Origin: Paraburkholderia solisilvae
Lineage (GTDB): Bacteria; Pseudomonadota; Gammaproteobacteria; Burkholderiales; Burkholderiaceae
Reading direction: 5' to 3'
NCBI RefSeq assembly: GCF_902859875.1
Contig: NZ_CADIKF010000020.1
Span: 1 to 64,000 of the forward strand
DNA length: 64,000 nt
Shown here: positions 46,296 through 57,000 of the stretch, piece after piece
How positions within the stretch are numbered: position 1 is the first letter of the stretch
Layout: the number at the start of each line of letters is the position of its first letter
Position numbers and translations under genes: made by a program
Notes under the pieces: generated by a model
What the model saw: the letters and a program-made list of their open reading frames with translations, nothing else
The model's database searches: none
What the model was told of the DNA's origin: nothing

Positions 46296-46469
46296 TTAGG
46301 CCGTATGAAACATCTTGAGCGAAGCCGCGGTGGCGCCGATGATTGCTCCGATCGGATGCAGATCAACCGACCGATCGATCCAACCAAAAAAGACACTCGC
46401 AGTCACGCCGCCGAACAACGCGCAGTTCGCGACAAACCGAAGACGGCGAAAAATGTTTTGCTTTCTCAT
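46296..46469 (-). CDS. Very small membrane protein, 57 residues (first gene of pair)
   Basis: The reverse strand from the ATG at 46469 reads MRKQNIFRRLRFVANCALFG, then a hydrophobic piece with GWIDRSVDLHPIGAIIGATA, and stops at TAA 46296. GGGAGAG is a good ribosome site 3 bp before the ATG. A basic N-terminus followed by one or two short membrane segments. It is too short for usual cut-offs. With the following 117-residue gene it seems to form a two-gene unit of lower GC. Function unknown. Confidence 0.6.
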   Translation of the reverse strand: MRKQNIFRRLRFVANCALFGGVTASVFFGWIDRSVDLHPIGAIIGATAASLKMFHTA

Positions 46470-46748
46470 AACTCTCCCTATGCATTCATCGTCAACCTCA
46501 CGAGAGTAGCAATCCTAACTCATTGCCTCGCACCGTTCACGCAAATTGTCGCGCGTTAGACGTTCGGCCAGGGTGATCAACGCTGACACCCGCGGCCGCG
46601 CATGCTTCATCATCCATTGTCCGTCTTTACAAGCGCCCGCCTGCACTGCCTGCACTGCTTGCACCGCCCGCACCCTGCATGAACGCCCCGCATTCCCGAA
46701 ATCCGGCCGGGTGATAAACTCCCATCACTCATTCCCGTCCCCGTTTCC

Positions 46749-47294
46749 ATGAAATTCTGTTCTGTCTGCGGCCACGCGGTCAGCGTGAGCATTCCGCCCG
46801 GTGACAACCGGGAACGCTTCGTCTGCGCGAACTGCGGCACCGTGCATTATCAGAATCCGCGCAATGTGGTCGGCACCGTTCCCGTCTGGGACGACAAGGT
46901 GCTGCTATGCCGCCGCGCGATCGAACCGCGCTACGGCTACTGGACATTGCCCGCGGGTTTCATGGAGATGGGCGAAACCACGTCGGAGGCCGCCGCGCGC
47001 GAAACGCTCGAGGAAGCCGGCGCGCGCGTCGAAGTACAGAGCCTTTTTGCGCTCCTGAACGTGCCGCACGTGCATCAGGTGCATCTGTTCTATCTTGCGC
47101 GGCTGCTCGACCTCGATATCGCCGCCGGCGAGGAGAGCCTCGAAGTCCGGCTTTTCGACGAAAGCGAGATTCCGTGGGATGACATCTCGTTTCCGACCGT
47201 CGGCCAGACCTTGCGTTTCTTTTTCGCCGACCGCACCGCGGGCAGCTTCGGTCTGCACACCGGCGATATTTTCCGCTCGTTACGCGAAGGCTGA
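46749..47294 (+). CDS. NUDIX hydrolase with N-terminal zinc ribbon
   Basis: The 181-residue protein has a four-cysteine zinc ribbon (Cys4, Cys7, Cys26, Cys29) and a full Nudix box from Gly70 to Ala92 ([20 protein letters not shown]). This layout is that of NADH pyrophosphatase-like or ADP-ribose-type Nudix enzymes, though the box alone does not give the substrate. It is 11 bp upstream of aat on the same strand. Confidence 0.9.
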   Translation: MKFCSVCGHAVSVSIPPGDNRERFVCANCGTVHYQNPRNVVGTVPVWDDKVLLCRRAIEPRYGYWTLPAGFMEMGETTSEAAARETLEEAGARVEVQSLFALLNVPHVHQVHLFYLARLLDLDIAAGEESLEVRLFDESEIPWDDISFPTVGQTLRFFFADRTAGSFGLHTGDIFRSLREG

Positions 47295-47305
47295 ACGGCG
47301 CACGC

Positions 47306-48043
47306 ATGGTTCCCTGGCTCGGACCCGACGACCCTTTTCCGTCCGTCGAGCGCGCACTCGGTGAAGCGAGCGGCGCGCCGGGCCTGCTCGCCGCAAGCGC
47401 CGACCTGCTGCCGTCGCGTCTCATCGATGCGTACCGGCACGGCATCTTCCCGTGGTATTCGGACGGCCAGCCGGTGCTGTGGTGGAGCCCCGACCCACGC
47501 ATGATCCTGCGCCCGCGCGAATTCAAGGTTTCGCCGTCGTTGCGCAAGACGCTCAAGCGCGTCGTGCGCGAGCACGCATGGGAAGTGCGCGTCGACCACG
47601 ACTTCGCCGCCGTGATGCGCGCGTGCGCGCAGGCGCCGCGCCGCGGGCAGCGCGGCACGTGGATCACCGCGGATGTGATCGAAGCGTATTCGTCGCTGCA
47701 TCGGCGCGGCGATGCGCACAGCATCGAGACATGGTGCGACGGCACGCGTGTCGGCGGATTGTATGGCGTGTCGTTTGGCCGGATGTTCTTCGGCGAATCG
47801 ATGTTCGCGCAAGCGACCGACGCATCGAAGATTGCGCTGGCCGCGCTGGTCGCCCACTTGCAACGGCATGAAATAGAAATGATAGACTGCCAGCAGAATA
47901 CGTCGCATCTGGCGTCGCTGGGCGGCCGCGAGATCGCGCGCAAGGTGTTCGTCGCGCATGTCCGCGCATCGGTCGATGCTCCGTCCATTCCGTGGCGCTT
48001 CGACAAATCGGTACTGCTCGACCTCATCAGCCGCACAACGTAA
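47306..48043 (+). CDS. aat: Leucyl/phenylalanyl-tRNA-protein transferase
   Basis: The 245-residue protein has the Aat signatures [74 protein letters not shown] and [14 protein letters not shown]. It adds Leu or Phe to N-terminal Lys or Arg, marking proteins for ClpS-ClpAP. It lies beside bpt, the other N-end transferase. Confidence 0.97.
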   Translation: MVPWLGPDDPFPSVERALGEASGAPGLLAASADLLPSRLIDAYRHGIFPWYSDGQPVLWWSPDPRMILRPREFKVSPSLRKTLKRVVREHAWEVRVDHDFAAVMRACAQAPRRGQRGTWITADVIEAYSSLHRRGDAHSIETWCDGTRVGGLYGVSFGRMFFGESMFAQATDASKIALAALVAHLQRHEIEMIDCQQNTSHLASLGGREIARKVFVAHVRASVDAPSIPWRFDKSVLLDLISRTT

Positions 48044-48333
48044 CGCAACTGGAAACGCACTGGCAAACGCCACCGGGAATGCGCCGCGCTGCGCAACCAC
48101 GGATACGCCGGCGCAAACCGCTGCGAACGCCGCAGTCAATACCGCAACTTGATGCCGTAATAAGTGAGTGCCGCAAGTCAACGCCGCAGTCGCCGCCGCA
48201 ATCAACGCCGCAGTCAACGCGACGGCGCCGCCGCCCGACGTCAGCACCCGCTCGCAACAGCTGATGCAATGCGACCATCGCGACCCGCCGACGCGGGTTC
48301 GCAAGTGATAGAAACGCTTCGAGAGCTGCCAAC
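48044..48333. repeat. Degenerate repeats of an AACGCCGCAGTC-like unit between aat and bpt
   Basis: From about 48124 to 48222 the sequence contains several near-copies of AACGCCGCAGTC and CCGCAATCAACG. No gene is present in these 290 bp. Confidence 0.7.
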
Positions 48334-49155
48334 GTGACTCACCCGAATGAGCTGCCGCTTTCTCCGCTTTCCGCGCTGCAATTCTATGCAACGGCGCCTT
48401 ACCCTTGCAGCTACCTGGAGGGGCGCATCGCGCGCTCGCAGGTCGCCACGCCCAGCCACCTGATCAATTCGGACGTCTACACCGACCTCGTCAAGGCGGG
48501 TTTCCGGCGTTCCGGCGTGTTCACCTACCGGCCTTATTGCGACGGCTGCCGCGCGTGCATCCCGGTGCGCGTGCCGGTCGAGCGCTTCACGCCGAACCGC
48601 ACGCAGCGGCGCGTCGCGAAGCTGCACGGCGAGCTGGTCGCGAAAGTCACGCCGCTGCACTACGACGAAGATCACTACGCGCTGTATATGCGCTACCAGT
48701 CGGCGCGCCACGCGGGCGGCGGGATGGATCGCGACAGCCGCGACCAGTACGAGCAGTTTCTGCTGCAAAGCCGGATCAACTCGCGGCTCGTCGAATTCCG
48801 CGAACCCGGGCCGGGCGAAGCCGGCCAACCGGGCACGCTGCGCATGATCAGCATGATCGACATCCTCGGCGACGGGCTTTCGTCGGTCTATACGTTTTTC
48901 GATCCGGATCAGCCGCGCAGCAGCTTCGGCACCTACAACATCCTGTGGCAGATCGCGCAGGCGCGCAGCCTGAACCTGCCGTACGTGTATCTCGGCTACT
49001 GGATCCGCGAAAGCCCGAAGATGGCGTACAAGTCGAACTATCGCCCGCTGGAAGGGCTCGTCGACGGCAACTGGAAAGTGCTCGACACATCGAACCCGGT
49101 CGTCTCGAGCGTCGACGTCGCCACACCCGGCCGTCGCGGCCCGGTTTATCTGTAA
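48334..49155 (+). CDS. bpt: Aspartate/glutamate leucyltransferase
   Basis: The 273-residue protein of the arginyl/leucyl-transferase family has [53 protein letters not shown] and [20 protein letters not shown]. In bacteria it adds Leu to N-terminal Asp or Glu. The GTG at 48334 is used as start, with GAGAG upstream. Confidence 0.96.
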   Translation: MTHPNELPLSPLSALQFYATAPYPCSYLEGRIARSQVATPSHLINSDVYTDLVKAGFRRSGVFTYRPYCDGCRACIPVRVPVERFTPNRTQRRVAKLHGELVAKVTPLHYDEDHYALYMRYQSARHAGGGMDRDSRDQYEQFLLQSRINSRLVEFREPGPGEAGQPGTLRMISMIDILGDGLSSVYTFFDPDQPRSSFGTYNILWQIAQARSLNLPYVYLGYWIRESPKMAYKSNYRPLEGLVDGNWKVLDTSNPVVSSVDVATPGRRGPVYL

Positions 49156-49319
49156 GCGCGAGCGCGCGTCCACCCGCAGCGCACCGCCGCTGTCCGCCAC
49201 GCCGTCAGCGTGCGCCGGTCGCCGTCGCCGCTGCCGCTCCCCGGCTAACCGGCATGCTGAAAGGCCCACATCGCGTTGTCGTAAAATAGTGGGTTCCCAT
49301 CTTCCGCCCTCACCCGTTC

Positions 49320-50357
49320 GTGTTCAGTTCCCTTTATCCGCTTGTACGCGCCCAACTCTTTCGCATGGATGCGGAAGACGCTCACCATTTGACCTTGCGC
49401 ATGCTCGGCGCCGCCGGACGCACCGGCGTCGCGAGCGCGCTCGCCGCGCGCGTGCCCGACGCGCCGCGCACGGTGATGGGTCTCGAATTTCGCAATCCGG
49501 TCGGCCTCGCGGCAGGGCTCGACAAGGACGGTGCATGCGTCGACGGGCTGGCCGCGCTCGGCTTCGGCTTTATCGAGGTCGGCACGGTCACGCCGCGTGC
49601 GCAACCGGGCAATCCGCGACCGCGCATGTTCCGGCTGCCGCAGGCGAACGCGTTGATCAACCGGATGGGTTTCAACAACGCGGGGGTCGACCAGTTCGTC
49701 AGGAACGTGCAAGCCGCGCGTTATCGAGGCGTGCTGGGGCTCAATATCGGCAAGAACGCCGATACGCCGATCGAGCGGGCCGCGGAAGACTACCTGTATT
49801 GCCTCGAGCGCGTGTATCCGTTTGCGAGCTACGTGACAATCAACATTTCTTCGCCGAACACGAAGAATCTTCGCCAGTTGCAGGGCGCGGGCGAGCTGGA
49901 TGCATTGCTCGCGGCACTCAAGGACAAGCAGCGGCGTCTCGCCGACCTGCACGGCAAGCTCGTGCCGCTCGCACTGAAAATCGCGCCCGACCTCGACAGC
50001 GAGCAGATCAAGTCGATTGCCGATACCGTGCTGCGTCATCAGATCGAAGGCGTGATCGCGACCAACACCACACTGTCGCGCGACGCGGTGACGGGTCTGC
50101 CGCATGCGGACGAAGCCGGAGGCCTGTCGGGCAGGCCGGTATTCGATGCATCCAACGCGGTGATCCGCGCCTTGCGCAGCGAACTGGGCGAAGCCGTGCC
50201 GATCATCGGCGTCGGCGGCATCTTTTCCGGCGCCGACGCGTGCGCGAAGATCGCGGCTGGCGCATCGCTCGTGCAGGTCTATACGGGCTTTATCTACCGC
50301 GGCCCGGCACTCGTCGCCGAGTGCGCGGATGCACTGGCGCGAGCGCGCGCTGTATAG
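49320..50357 (+). CDS. pyrD: Dihydroorotate dehydrogenase (quinone), class 2
   Basis: The 345-residue FMN enzyme has the class-2 N-terminal helix [53 protein letters not shown] with the catalytic Ser178, and [14 protein letters not shown]. It oxidises dihydroorotate with quinone at the membrane. GTG start at 49320. Confidence 0.97.
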   Translation: MFSSLYPLVRAQLFRMDAEDAHHLTLRMLGAAGRTGVASALAARVPDAPRTVMGLEFRNPVGLAAGLDKDGACVDGLAALGFGFIEVGTVTPRAQPGNPRPRMFRLPQANALINRMGFNNAGVDQFVRNVQAARYRGVLGLNIGKNADTPIERAAEDYLYCLERVYPFASYVTINISSPNTKNLRQLQGAGELDALLAALKDKQRRLADLHGKLVPLALKIAPDLDSEQIKSIADTVLRHQIEGVIATNTTLSRDAVTGLPHADEAGGLSGRPVFDASNAVIRALRSELGEAVPIIGVGGIFSGADACAKIAAGASLVQVYTGFIYRGPALVAECADALARARAV

Positions 50358-50477
50358 CGCGGCAATCACGGTGTGACACGGCCGTCGAATGTTCGGTCCC
50401 GTCCGGTTGTGCAAACGCGCTATTGTCGCGCATGCCCGGACGGGCGGCCACAGCGGCCGGCGTGGCGGTGCTTCGCG

Positions 50478-51194
50478 TTACGCCTGCTTGCCGTCGGCGG
50501 GAATCACGTTGCCGATCTCCTCGGCCGCGAAGTCGATCAGTTCGCGCGACGCGGCCTCCGCTTGCGCCGCATCGTGACGTTCGATCGCATCGACCACGCG
50601 TGCGTGCTTGCGAATCACCTCTTCCCACACGTGCTGATTCGCGTTGACAAGAGGATTCGAAGCCGACAGCGCACCGCGCACGATCGCGGCCATCTGCTGA
50701 AAGAACTGATTGCCGCTCGCCACGACGATGCGCGTATGCAGCAGTTCGTCAGCGGCCAGATGGCCGGGATCGTCCGGCCGGATCGTTCGAAAGCTTTCGA
50801 ACGCGTCACGAATCGCCGCGACATCCACGGCGTTGCCGCGTTGCGCAGCCTGCGCGGACGCGCGAGGTTCGATCAGCATCCGGAACTCGATCACGTCGCG
50901 TAAAAACTCCGGATCGGGCTTCGCGCGAAACCGCCAGCTCACCACATCCTCGTCGATCATCCGCCAGTCGCGCATCGGCCTGATGCGCGTGCCGATCTTC
51001 GGCCGCACATCGAGCATGTGACGCGCGAGCAGCATCGACAGCGCTTCGCGCATCACGGTGCGGCTCACGTCGAATTCCTTCGACAACACGTCTTGCGGCG
51101 GCAACACCGCACCGTATTTCTCTTCGACGATGCCGGTGACGAGGCCGTCCATGACCTTGCTGACGAGCGATCGCTCCTTGGTTCCCTGTTCCAT
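50478..51194 (-). CDS. GntR/FadR-family transcriptional regulator
   Basis: A 238-residue regulator: winged helix-turn-helix with LPPQDVLSKEFDVSRTVMRE (31-50) and MLLARHMLDVRPKIGTRI, then a C-terminal FCD domain (FRMLIEPRASAQAAQRGNAV, LLHTRIVVASGNQFFQQMAA). FCD ligands are often sugar acids. No target operon lies next to it; upstream is the 1.3-kb gene-poor stretch. Confidence 0.9.
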   Translation of the reverse strand: MEQGTKERSLVSKVMDGLVTGIVEEKYGAVLPPQDVLSKEFDVSRTVMREALSMLLARHMLDVRPKIGTRIRPMRDWRMIDEDVVSWRFRAKPDPEFLRDVIEFRMLIEPRASAQAAQRGNAVDVAAIRDAFESFRTIRPDDPGHLAADELLHTRIVVASGNQFFQQMAAIVRGALSASNPLVNANQHVWEEVIRKHARVVDAIERHDAAQAEAASRELIDFAAEEIGNVIPADGKQA

Positions 51195-51585
51195 AACTCT
51201 CTCCCCGATTCGGCGTTCTGTGCCTGTTGATCACGCGCCCATCAAAGTGTCTTGTAGTCGTACTTATCTCGACACGTTGCTTCCTTCAATACCCATGCGC
51301 CAGTTAGGAAACGTCCTAACAGGGTTATCCCTCTTACGAATTGTTTCGTTCGTGCAACGCATGATGAAGCGAAGCACAACCGGCGCGGGCACTCCAAACG
51401 CCGAGCTGAAAAATTTGCATTGCCTGGCGTCCCCGAATGCAAACGTCTTGCAGTACCCGCAATCGATTGGAGCAGACGATTGACCGCATATTCTGTGCGA
51501 GCGGACACACAGTCAAACGTGATTGCTCGTACAACACACATTAGATGTGAGTTATTTCTCGTAGTGCTCACGCGTTCGGGTGAAT

Positions 51586-51611
51586 TCGATATCGACAACG
51601 TTCGATATCGA
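51586..51611. promoter_or_regulatory. Pair of TCGATATCGA palindromes
   Basis: TTCGATATCGA occurs twice within 27 bp (10-bp palindromes at about 51586-51595 and 51602-51611), spaced 16 bp apart, about one and a half helix turns. Looks like an operator, possibly for the GntR protein encoded at 50478-51194. Assignment is inferred. Confidence 0.35.
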
Positions 51612-52340
51612 TAGCGCGTGCGTGCGGTGATGTCGATGCGGCCACATGCCCTGAATGATGTGACATGAACATGCACGCGATGCAATGCATCGGATCGCTT
51701 ATACGAATCCGGTCTGTCGAATGGCCGTTAGAATTTCTTTCGTTATCCTCGCTATCCATGCGAAGAATGAAAGACAGGTGTTAAACACGGGCGTCGACCT
51801 GAAAGTGACGCCTTCATTATTCTGTTTAAAGTTGACGATACAAGCTCGACACCGCACGTTCGCTAGCTTTCTGAGCTGCCATTCGATGCGAACAGTGCGC
51901 TGCTGAACAGCGAATTCTCGCATGCTGCCGCAGGATCGGCCTCGGATGCGCGTCGCGTCGCGCCGCGCACGGCGCGGGTGTCGGGGACCGGCCAACAGAC
52001 GGATTTTTTCCGACGCGACAACGCGCATTTGGCCGCCGGTTATGTGGGCCAGCGCACGCAGCCGGTAGAACACAACTGAATCATTTCTGGCACACACCGG
52101 TCGGGGGCGAAAATCCGCTTCGCCCGCCAACCGAAGCGGGGGCGGCGCTTCGCCAGGCACCAGGATGAACCCGAATAAATTCAATAATATCAATAACTTG
52201 CATCATACAAAATTGAATCTCGCGGGGGTCGGGCGGGCCGAAAACCGTTTTACAGAATTGAAACAAAAACTCACATTTCGGCCGGCGCGCGATCGCGCGA
52301 GAGTTCGCTGCACCGCATCAGCGCTCGTTTTGCGCTCGCT

Positions 52341-52356
52341 TGGCATAGTCCTCGCT
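52341..52356 (+). promoter_or_regulatory. Possible sigma-54 promoter of the Crp/Fnr gene
   Basis: TGGCATAGTCCTCGCT keeps the -24 GG and -12 GC at the right 12-bp spacing, with one mismatch in the TTGC block. It lies about 175 bp before the ATG. Confidence 0.3.
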
Positions 52357-52528
52357 AAAAGTGAGGCGCAGCACACATGTACGGACGCCGACGGCGCTTC
52401 CAGCCAGATGCGCACCGTATTACGGGGCCGCCCCCGCCACCCTCAACCGCCCGCGAGCGACGTCATACGAGGGACGTGGGGCAGGAATACAACAGAGGCC
52501 GCGAGCGGCTTCGATGCGAGGACCGATC

Positions 52529-53263
52529 ATGCTTACCCTTCAATCCGATCTGCACGGCAACCACCTGCTGGGTGCTCTTCCGTCGCACGAGTGGCAGGCG
52601 CTGGCGCCCCATCTCGAACTCGTGCATCTGCGCGCCGAGCAACTGCTGTGCGATTCCGCGCAGCGCATTCACCACGTGTACTTCCCGACCACCGCGATCA
52701 TCTCGATGCTCTCGACGATGGAAGACGGGGGTTCCGTCGAGATTGCCGCGGTCGGTCGTGAAGGGATGACAGGTGTGCCGATCCTGACCGGCGGCGAAAC
52801 GATGCCGAGCCGCGTGCAGGTGCAATCGGCCGGCTTCGCGTACCGCATGACCGCGCAGTGCCTGAAGCAGCAGTTCGCGCGCTCGGACTTCCTGCGCCGT
52901 CTGATGCTGCTCTACATGCACGTGCTGCTCACGCAGGTCGCGCAGACCGCCGCATGCAACCGTCACCACTCGCTGAACCAGCAGTTGTGCCGGTGGCTGC
53001 TGATCGAGGTCGACCGCACCACGTCGAACGAGCTGACGGTCACGCAGCAGCTGATTGCCGACATGCTCGGCGTACGCCGCGAAGGGATTACCGAAGCGGC
53101 CGGCAAGCTGCATAACGAAGGGCTGATTCATCACAGCCGCGGCCATATCAAGATTGTCGACCGCAAAGGCCTCGAAGCGAAGGCATGCGAATGCTACGGG
53201 CTCGTGCGGCGCGAGTTCGACCGTCTGCTGCCGCGTTTGCGTCAGGCCGAAGCCGTGAGCTGA
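52529..53263 (+). CDS. Crp/Fnr-family transcriptional regulator
   Basis: The 244-residue protein has a cyclic-nucleotide-binding-like barrel (VYFPTTAIISMLSTMEDGGS, VGREGMTGVPILTGGETMPS) and a C-terminal winged helix (LTVTQQLIADMLGVRREGIT). No Fnr-type N-terminal cysteine cluster is present, so direct iron-sulfur oxygen sensing is unlikely. GAGGA precedes the ATG at 52529; an in-frame ATG at 52514 is an alternative. Confidence 0.9.
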   Translation: MLTLQSDLHGNHLLGALPSHEWQALAPHLELVHLRAEQLLCDSAQRIHHVYFPTTAIISMLSTMEDGGSVEIAAVGREGMTGVPILTGGETMPSRVQVQSAGFAYRMTAQCLKQQFARSDFLRRLMLLYMHVLLTQVAQTAACNRHHSLNQQLCRWLLIEVDRTTSNELTVTQQLIADMLGVRREGITEAAGKLHNEGLIHHSRGHIKIVDRKGLEAKACECYGLVRREFDRLLPRLRQAEAVS

Positions 53264-54077
53264 GTCGGCACATGAGGCCGCATGACAAGCCGCCGTACGA
53301 GCGGCATGCATGCCGCCACACGGTAACCGGATCAAAAACAAAGACAACAACTGTCTTGACCTTGCCAGGCACAGCGCGCCGCCTGGACGCACACCGCAAG
53401 GGTGCGGGCGCGCGGAACGCCCAGCAAGAGCGCTTCTCGCAACAATAGAAGAACGGGGATCGGGCAGGCGGCAGCCGCACAACGGCTGCCGCTCCGCTCG
53501 CTGCACAGGTCTGCTTCACGGCACTGCTTCACGGCACTGCTTCACGGCACTGCTTCACAGCCCGCTTCACAGTCCTCCTCACAGTCCTGCTTCGCACAGT
53601 CCTTTTCCACAGCACTGTTTCACAAATGAACCGCCAACCCGCGAAGCGCAGCGCGGGACACCGGAACGCACCGGACCGATGGGCCGACTCATGCGCTTTC
53701 GTCGCGCGATATCCGAAGCGCCATATCGCACATTTCACCCATCGGCATCAGCACGTATCGCACATCCTCGTCACCCAAATGAATCGCCCGGGCATCGCCG
53801 CTCGCCGCGCGCCGATAACGTCTCGCGCGGCATCGTTCGATTCCGAACAGATTGCCTGCCCGATAACGCTTAGCGTGGCGTTCACGGGCAATGCTGCCAG
53901 GACGCGTCACGCCGGCACATCGGCCCGATCGGCGCTGCTGCGCGACCGATGTTCGCGTGCCGCATGGGCATCACATCTTGCGCGCCACATCACGCGCGTC
54001 GCACCGTGCGCACGACATCGATGCGCACCACGGACGACGCCGCACACCGGCGATACAGGCCATTCGCGGAGGGGAAT
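53264..54077. other. Gene-free region between the Crp/Fnr gene and the A-T-TE gene
   Basis: No supported gene in about 810 bp. It includes the CTGCTTC repeat array. Open frames are Arg/His-rich and lack ribosome sites. Confidence 0.5.
53511..53625. repeat. 13-bp tandem repeat array, CTGCTTCACGGCA type
   Basis: Four close copies of CTGCTTCACGGCA with a 13-bp period (about 53512-53560), then decayed copies (CCGCTTCACAGTC, CTCACAGTCCTGCTTC) to about 53625. The unit matches the one in the array near 25852. Confidence 0.85.
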
Positions 54078-57000
54078 ATGCAAGTACAGGACAGTGTCGG
54101 CAGGACCAGCGCAACACACGCCGACGCGCACGCAAGCCGGGACGCTGTTTCAGGCGCGAACGCGGCGCCAGTCCCGCGCGCCATCATCCATATGCCGTCG
54201 CCCGAGCGTATCGCCGGTTCGCAGATCAGCGCATTCGCCGCCGCGCTGCAGGCTCGCACCGGCGTCGATTGCAGCGACTACGCGGCGCTGCATGCGTTCT
54301 CGGTGCGCGACTATCGCACCTTCTGGCGCTTCTTTATCGAGTGGGCCGAAGGCTTCGACTATACGGGTGACGCCGATCCGGTCTGCGTCGGCGATACCTG
54401 CGAGCAGGCGAGCTTCTTTCCGCAACTCCAGCTGAATTTCGCGGACAACCTGCTCGGCACCGACATCGCGCCCGCAAGCGCCCCCGCCCTCACCGCCTGT
54501 CACGCGGACGGCCGGCGTGTTCATCTGACGCGCGGCGAGTTGCGCGAGCGCGTCGCGCGTCTGGCCTGCGCGCTCGAGCGGCTCGGCGTGCGCAGCGGCG
54601 ATCGCGTGGCCGCCGTGATGCGCAACGACGAACAGGCGATCATCACCGCGCTCGCGGTTGCCGCGCTCGGTGCGACACTGTCGACCGCCTCGCCGGAAAT
54701 GGGCAGCGAAGCGCTGCTCGACCGTTTCGAGCAGTTGTCGCCGCGCCTGCTGTTCGCGCACACGGCAACGCTGCCGTCCGACACCGGCATGCCGCCGGCG
54801 GAGAAAGTCGCGAGGCTCGCGGCGGCGATCCGCTCGCTCGACGGCATCGTGAGCCTCGATGACGGCGCGCTGCCAAGCGGCGTGATCCAGCCCGTGCATT
54901 CCGTTGCCCGACTGATCGCGAGCGCCGACGCGGCGGATTTCGTCTGGCGCCGCTTTCCGTTCAATCAGCCGCTTTTCATCATGTTTTCATCGGGTACGAC
55001 CGGCAAGCCGAAGTGCATCGTGCACGGCGCGGGCGGATCGCTCGTCGAGCATCTGAAGGAACATCGGCTGCATGGCGATCTGCGGCCTGGCGACAAAATG
55101 TATTTCCACACGTCGTGTGCATGGATGATGTGGAACTGGCAATTGTCGGCGCTTGCGTCCGGCGTCGAGATCGTCACTTACAGCGGTCCGCTCGCGAGCG
55201 TCGATACGCTATGGCGTCTCGTCGCCGACGAACACGTGACCGTGTTCGGCACGAGCCCCGCGTACCTGAAGATGTGCAGCGAAGCCGGACTCGAGCCGGC
55301 GCGCGCGTTCGATCTGCATGCGCTGCGCGCGATGATGTCGACCGGCGCGGTGCTGTATGACACGCAGTTCGAGTGGGTGCGCGATCACGTCAAACCGTTG
55401 CAGTTGCAATCGATTTCCGGCGGCACCGATATTCTCGGCTGCTTCGTGCTAGGCAATCCGAATCTGCCGGTCTTCACCGGCGAAGCGCAATGCAAGTCGC
55501 TCGCGCTCGACGTCAACGCGTGGGACAACCAGGCCGGCACGCCGGCGCACGGCGTCGGCGAGCTGGTCTGCACCAACCCGTTCCCATCGCGGCCGCTCGG
55601 CTTTTTCGGTGACCCGGACGGCACGCGTTTCCATCAGGCGTATTTCGCCGCGAATCCGGGCATCTGGACGCACGGCGACCTGATCGAATTCTCTGGGCAA
55701 GGCAGCGCGCGCCTGCATGGGCGTTCAGACGGCGTGCTCAACGTGCGCGGCGTCAATGTCGGTCCCGGCGAAATTTACCGCGTGTTGGCCGACATCGAAG
55801 GCGTGCGCGAAGCGATGGTCGTGCAACAGACCGTGCCGGCCCGCGCCGCGCCGCCGGACGCAGAGCCGCTGCGCCCGGCCGCCGGGCACGACCGGCGCGT
55901 CGTGCTGCTCGTCGTGTTGCAGGATGGCGTCACGCTCAACGGCGCGCTGATCGCGCACATGCGCCGCGAACTTGCGCGCCGCGCGTCGCGTGCGCACGTG
56001 CCGGACGTCGTGATGCAGGTCGGCGCGCTGCCGGTCACGCACAGCGGCAAGCCGTCGGAGGCCGCCGCGCGCAACGCGGTAAACGGGCTGCCGGTGGGCA
56101 ATACCGGCGCGTTGCGCAACCCTGAATGTCTCGATGCGATCCGCCACCATCCGGCGCTCGCCGTCATCACGCGCGAATTGCCGCCGCCGGGCGAAACGGT
56201 CGAAGATCTCGAATGCTATCTGCGCGCGCTGTGGGAACGCCTGTTCGATCTGAGTCCGATCGGCCGCGACGACAGCTTCTTCGATCTCGGCGGCGACTCG
56301 TTGCTCGCCGCCGCAATGATCGCCGAAGTCCAGCAGGCGACCGGCGCAACGATCTCGCTGGCGACGCTGCTTGCCGCGCCGAGCGTCGCGCAGCTGGCTA
56401 CGCATATTCGCGGCAGCCATGCCGGCGAAATCGCCGCATCGCAGATCGTCCTGCCGCTGCGCGCCGGCACCGGCACACCGGTGTTCTGGATGCATAGCAT
56501 GGCCGGTTCCGTAATGGAGTGCCTCGCGGTGATCCACGCGCTGCGCACGCCGCGCCCGTTTATCGGCATTCACGCGCGCGGACTGAACGGCGAGGCGCCG
56601 CCGCTGCGGGACGTCGCGCAAATGGCCGCGTCGTATATCGTCGAGATGCGCAGCGTGCAGCCGCACGGCCCGTACACGCTGGTCGGCTATTCATTCGGCG
56701 GCCTCGTCGCGTACGAGATCGCGCAGCAATTGCATCGCGCGGGCGAACAGGTCGACATGCTGTGTCTCGTCGACAGCTACGTGCACGAACGCTGCCTGCC
56801 GTGGGGCGCCTGGCTGCGTTTCCAGCGCGCCTGGGCGCGGCGCCAGTGGCGCACCTTCAGCGGCCTGCCGTTCGCACAGCGCATCGGCTTCGTGAAGCGC
56901 AAGCTCCACGGCGCGACCGACAAGATCCGTCTGCGCCTCGGCCATATGGCGCACAAGCCGTTTCCGCAGATCGCGCATTTCCCGCCGGTGCTGATCCGGG

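Larger units (their letters stand above)
51195..52528. other. Gene-poor, lower-GC region
   Basis: About 1.3 kb without a convincing gene. GC is close to 50 percent around 51300-51900. The open frames lack family similarity, ribosome sites and the genome's codon bias. Two palindromes and a sigma-54-like site are described separately. Confidence 0.6.

Noticed and set aside
51699-52193. A 164-codon minus-strand frame in the gene-poor stretch
   Set aside because: Codon bias differs from the genome, no ribosome site, and no family resemblance; kept as non-coding.
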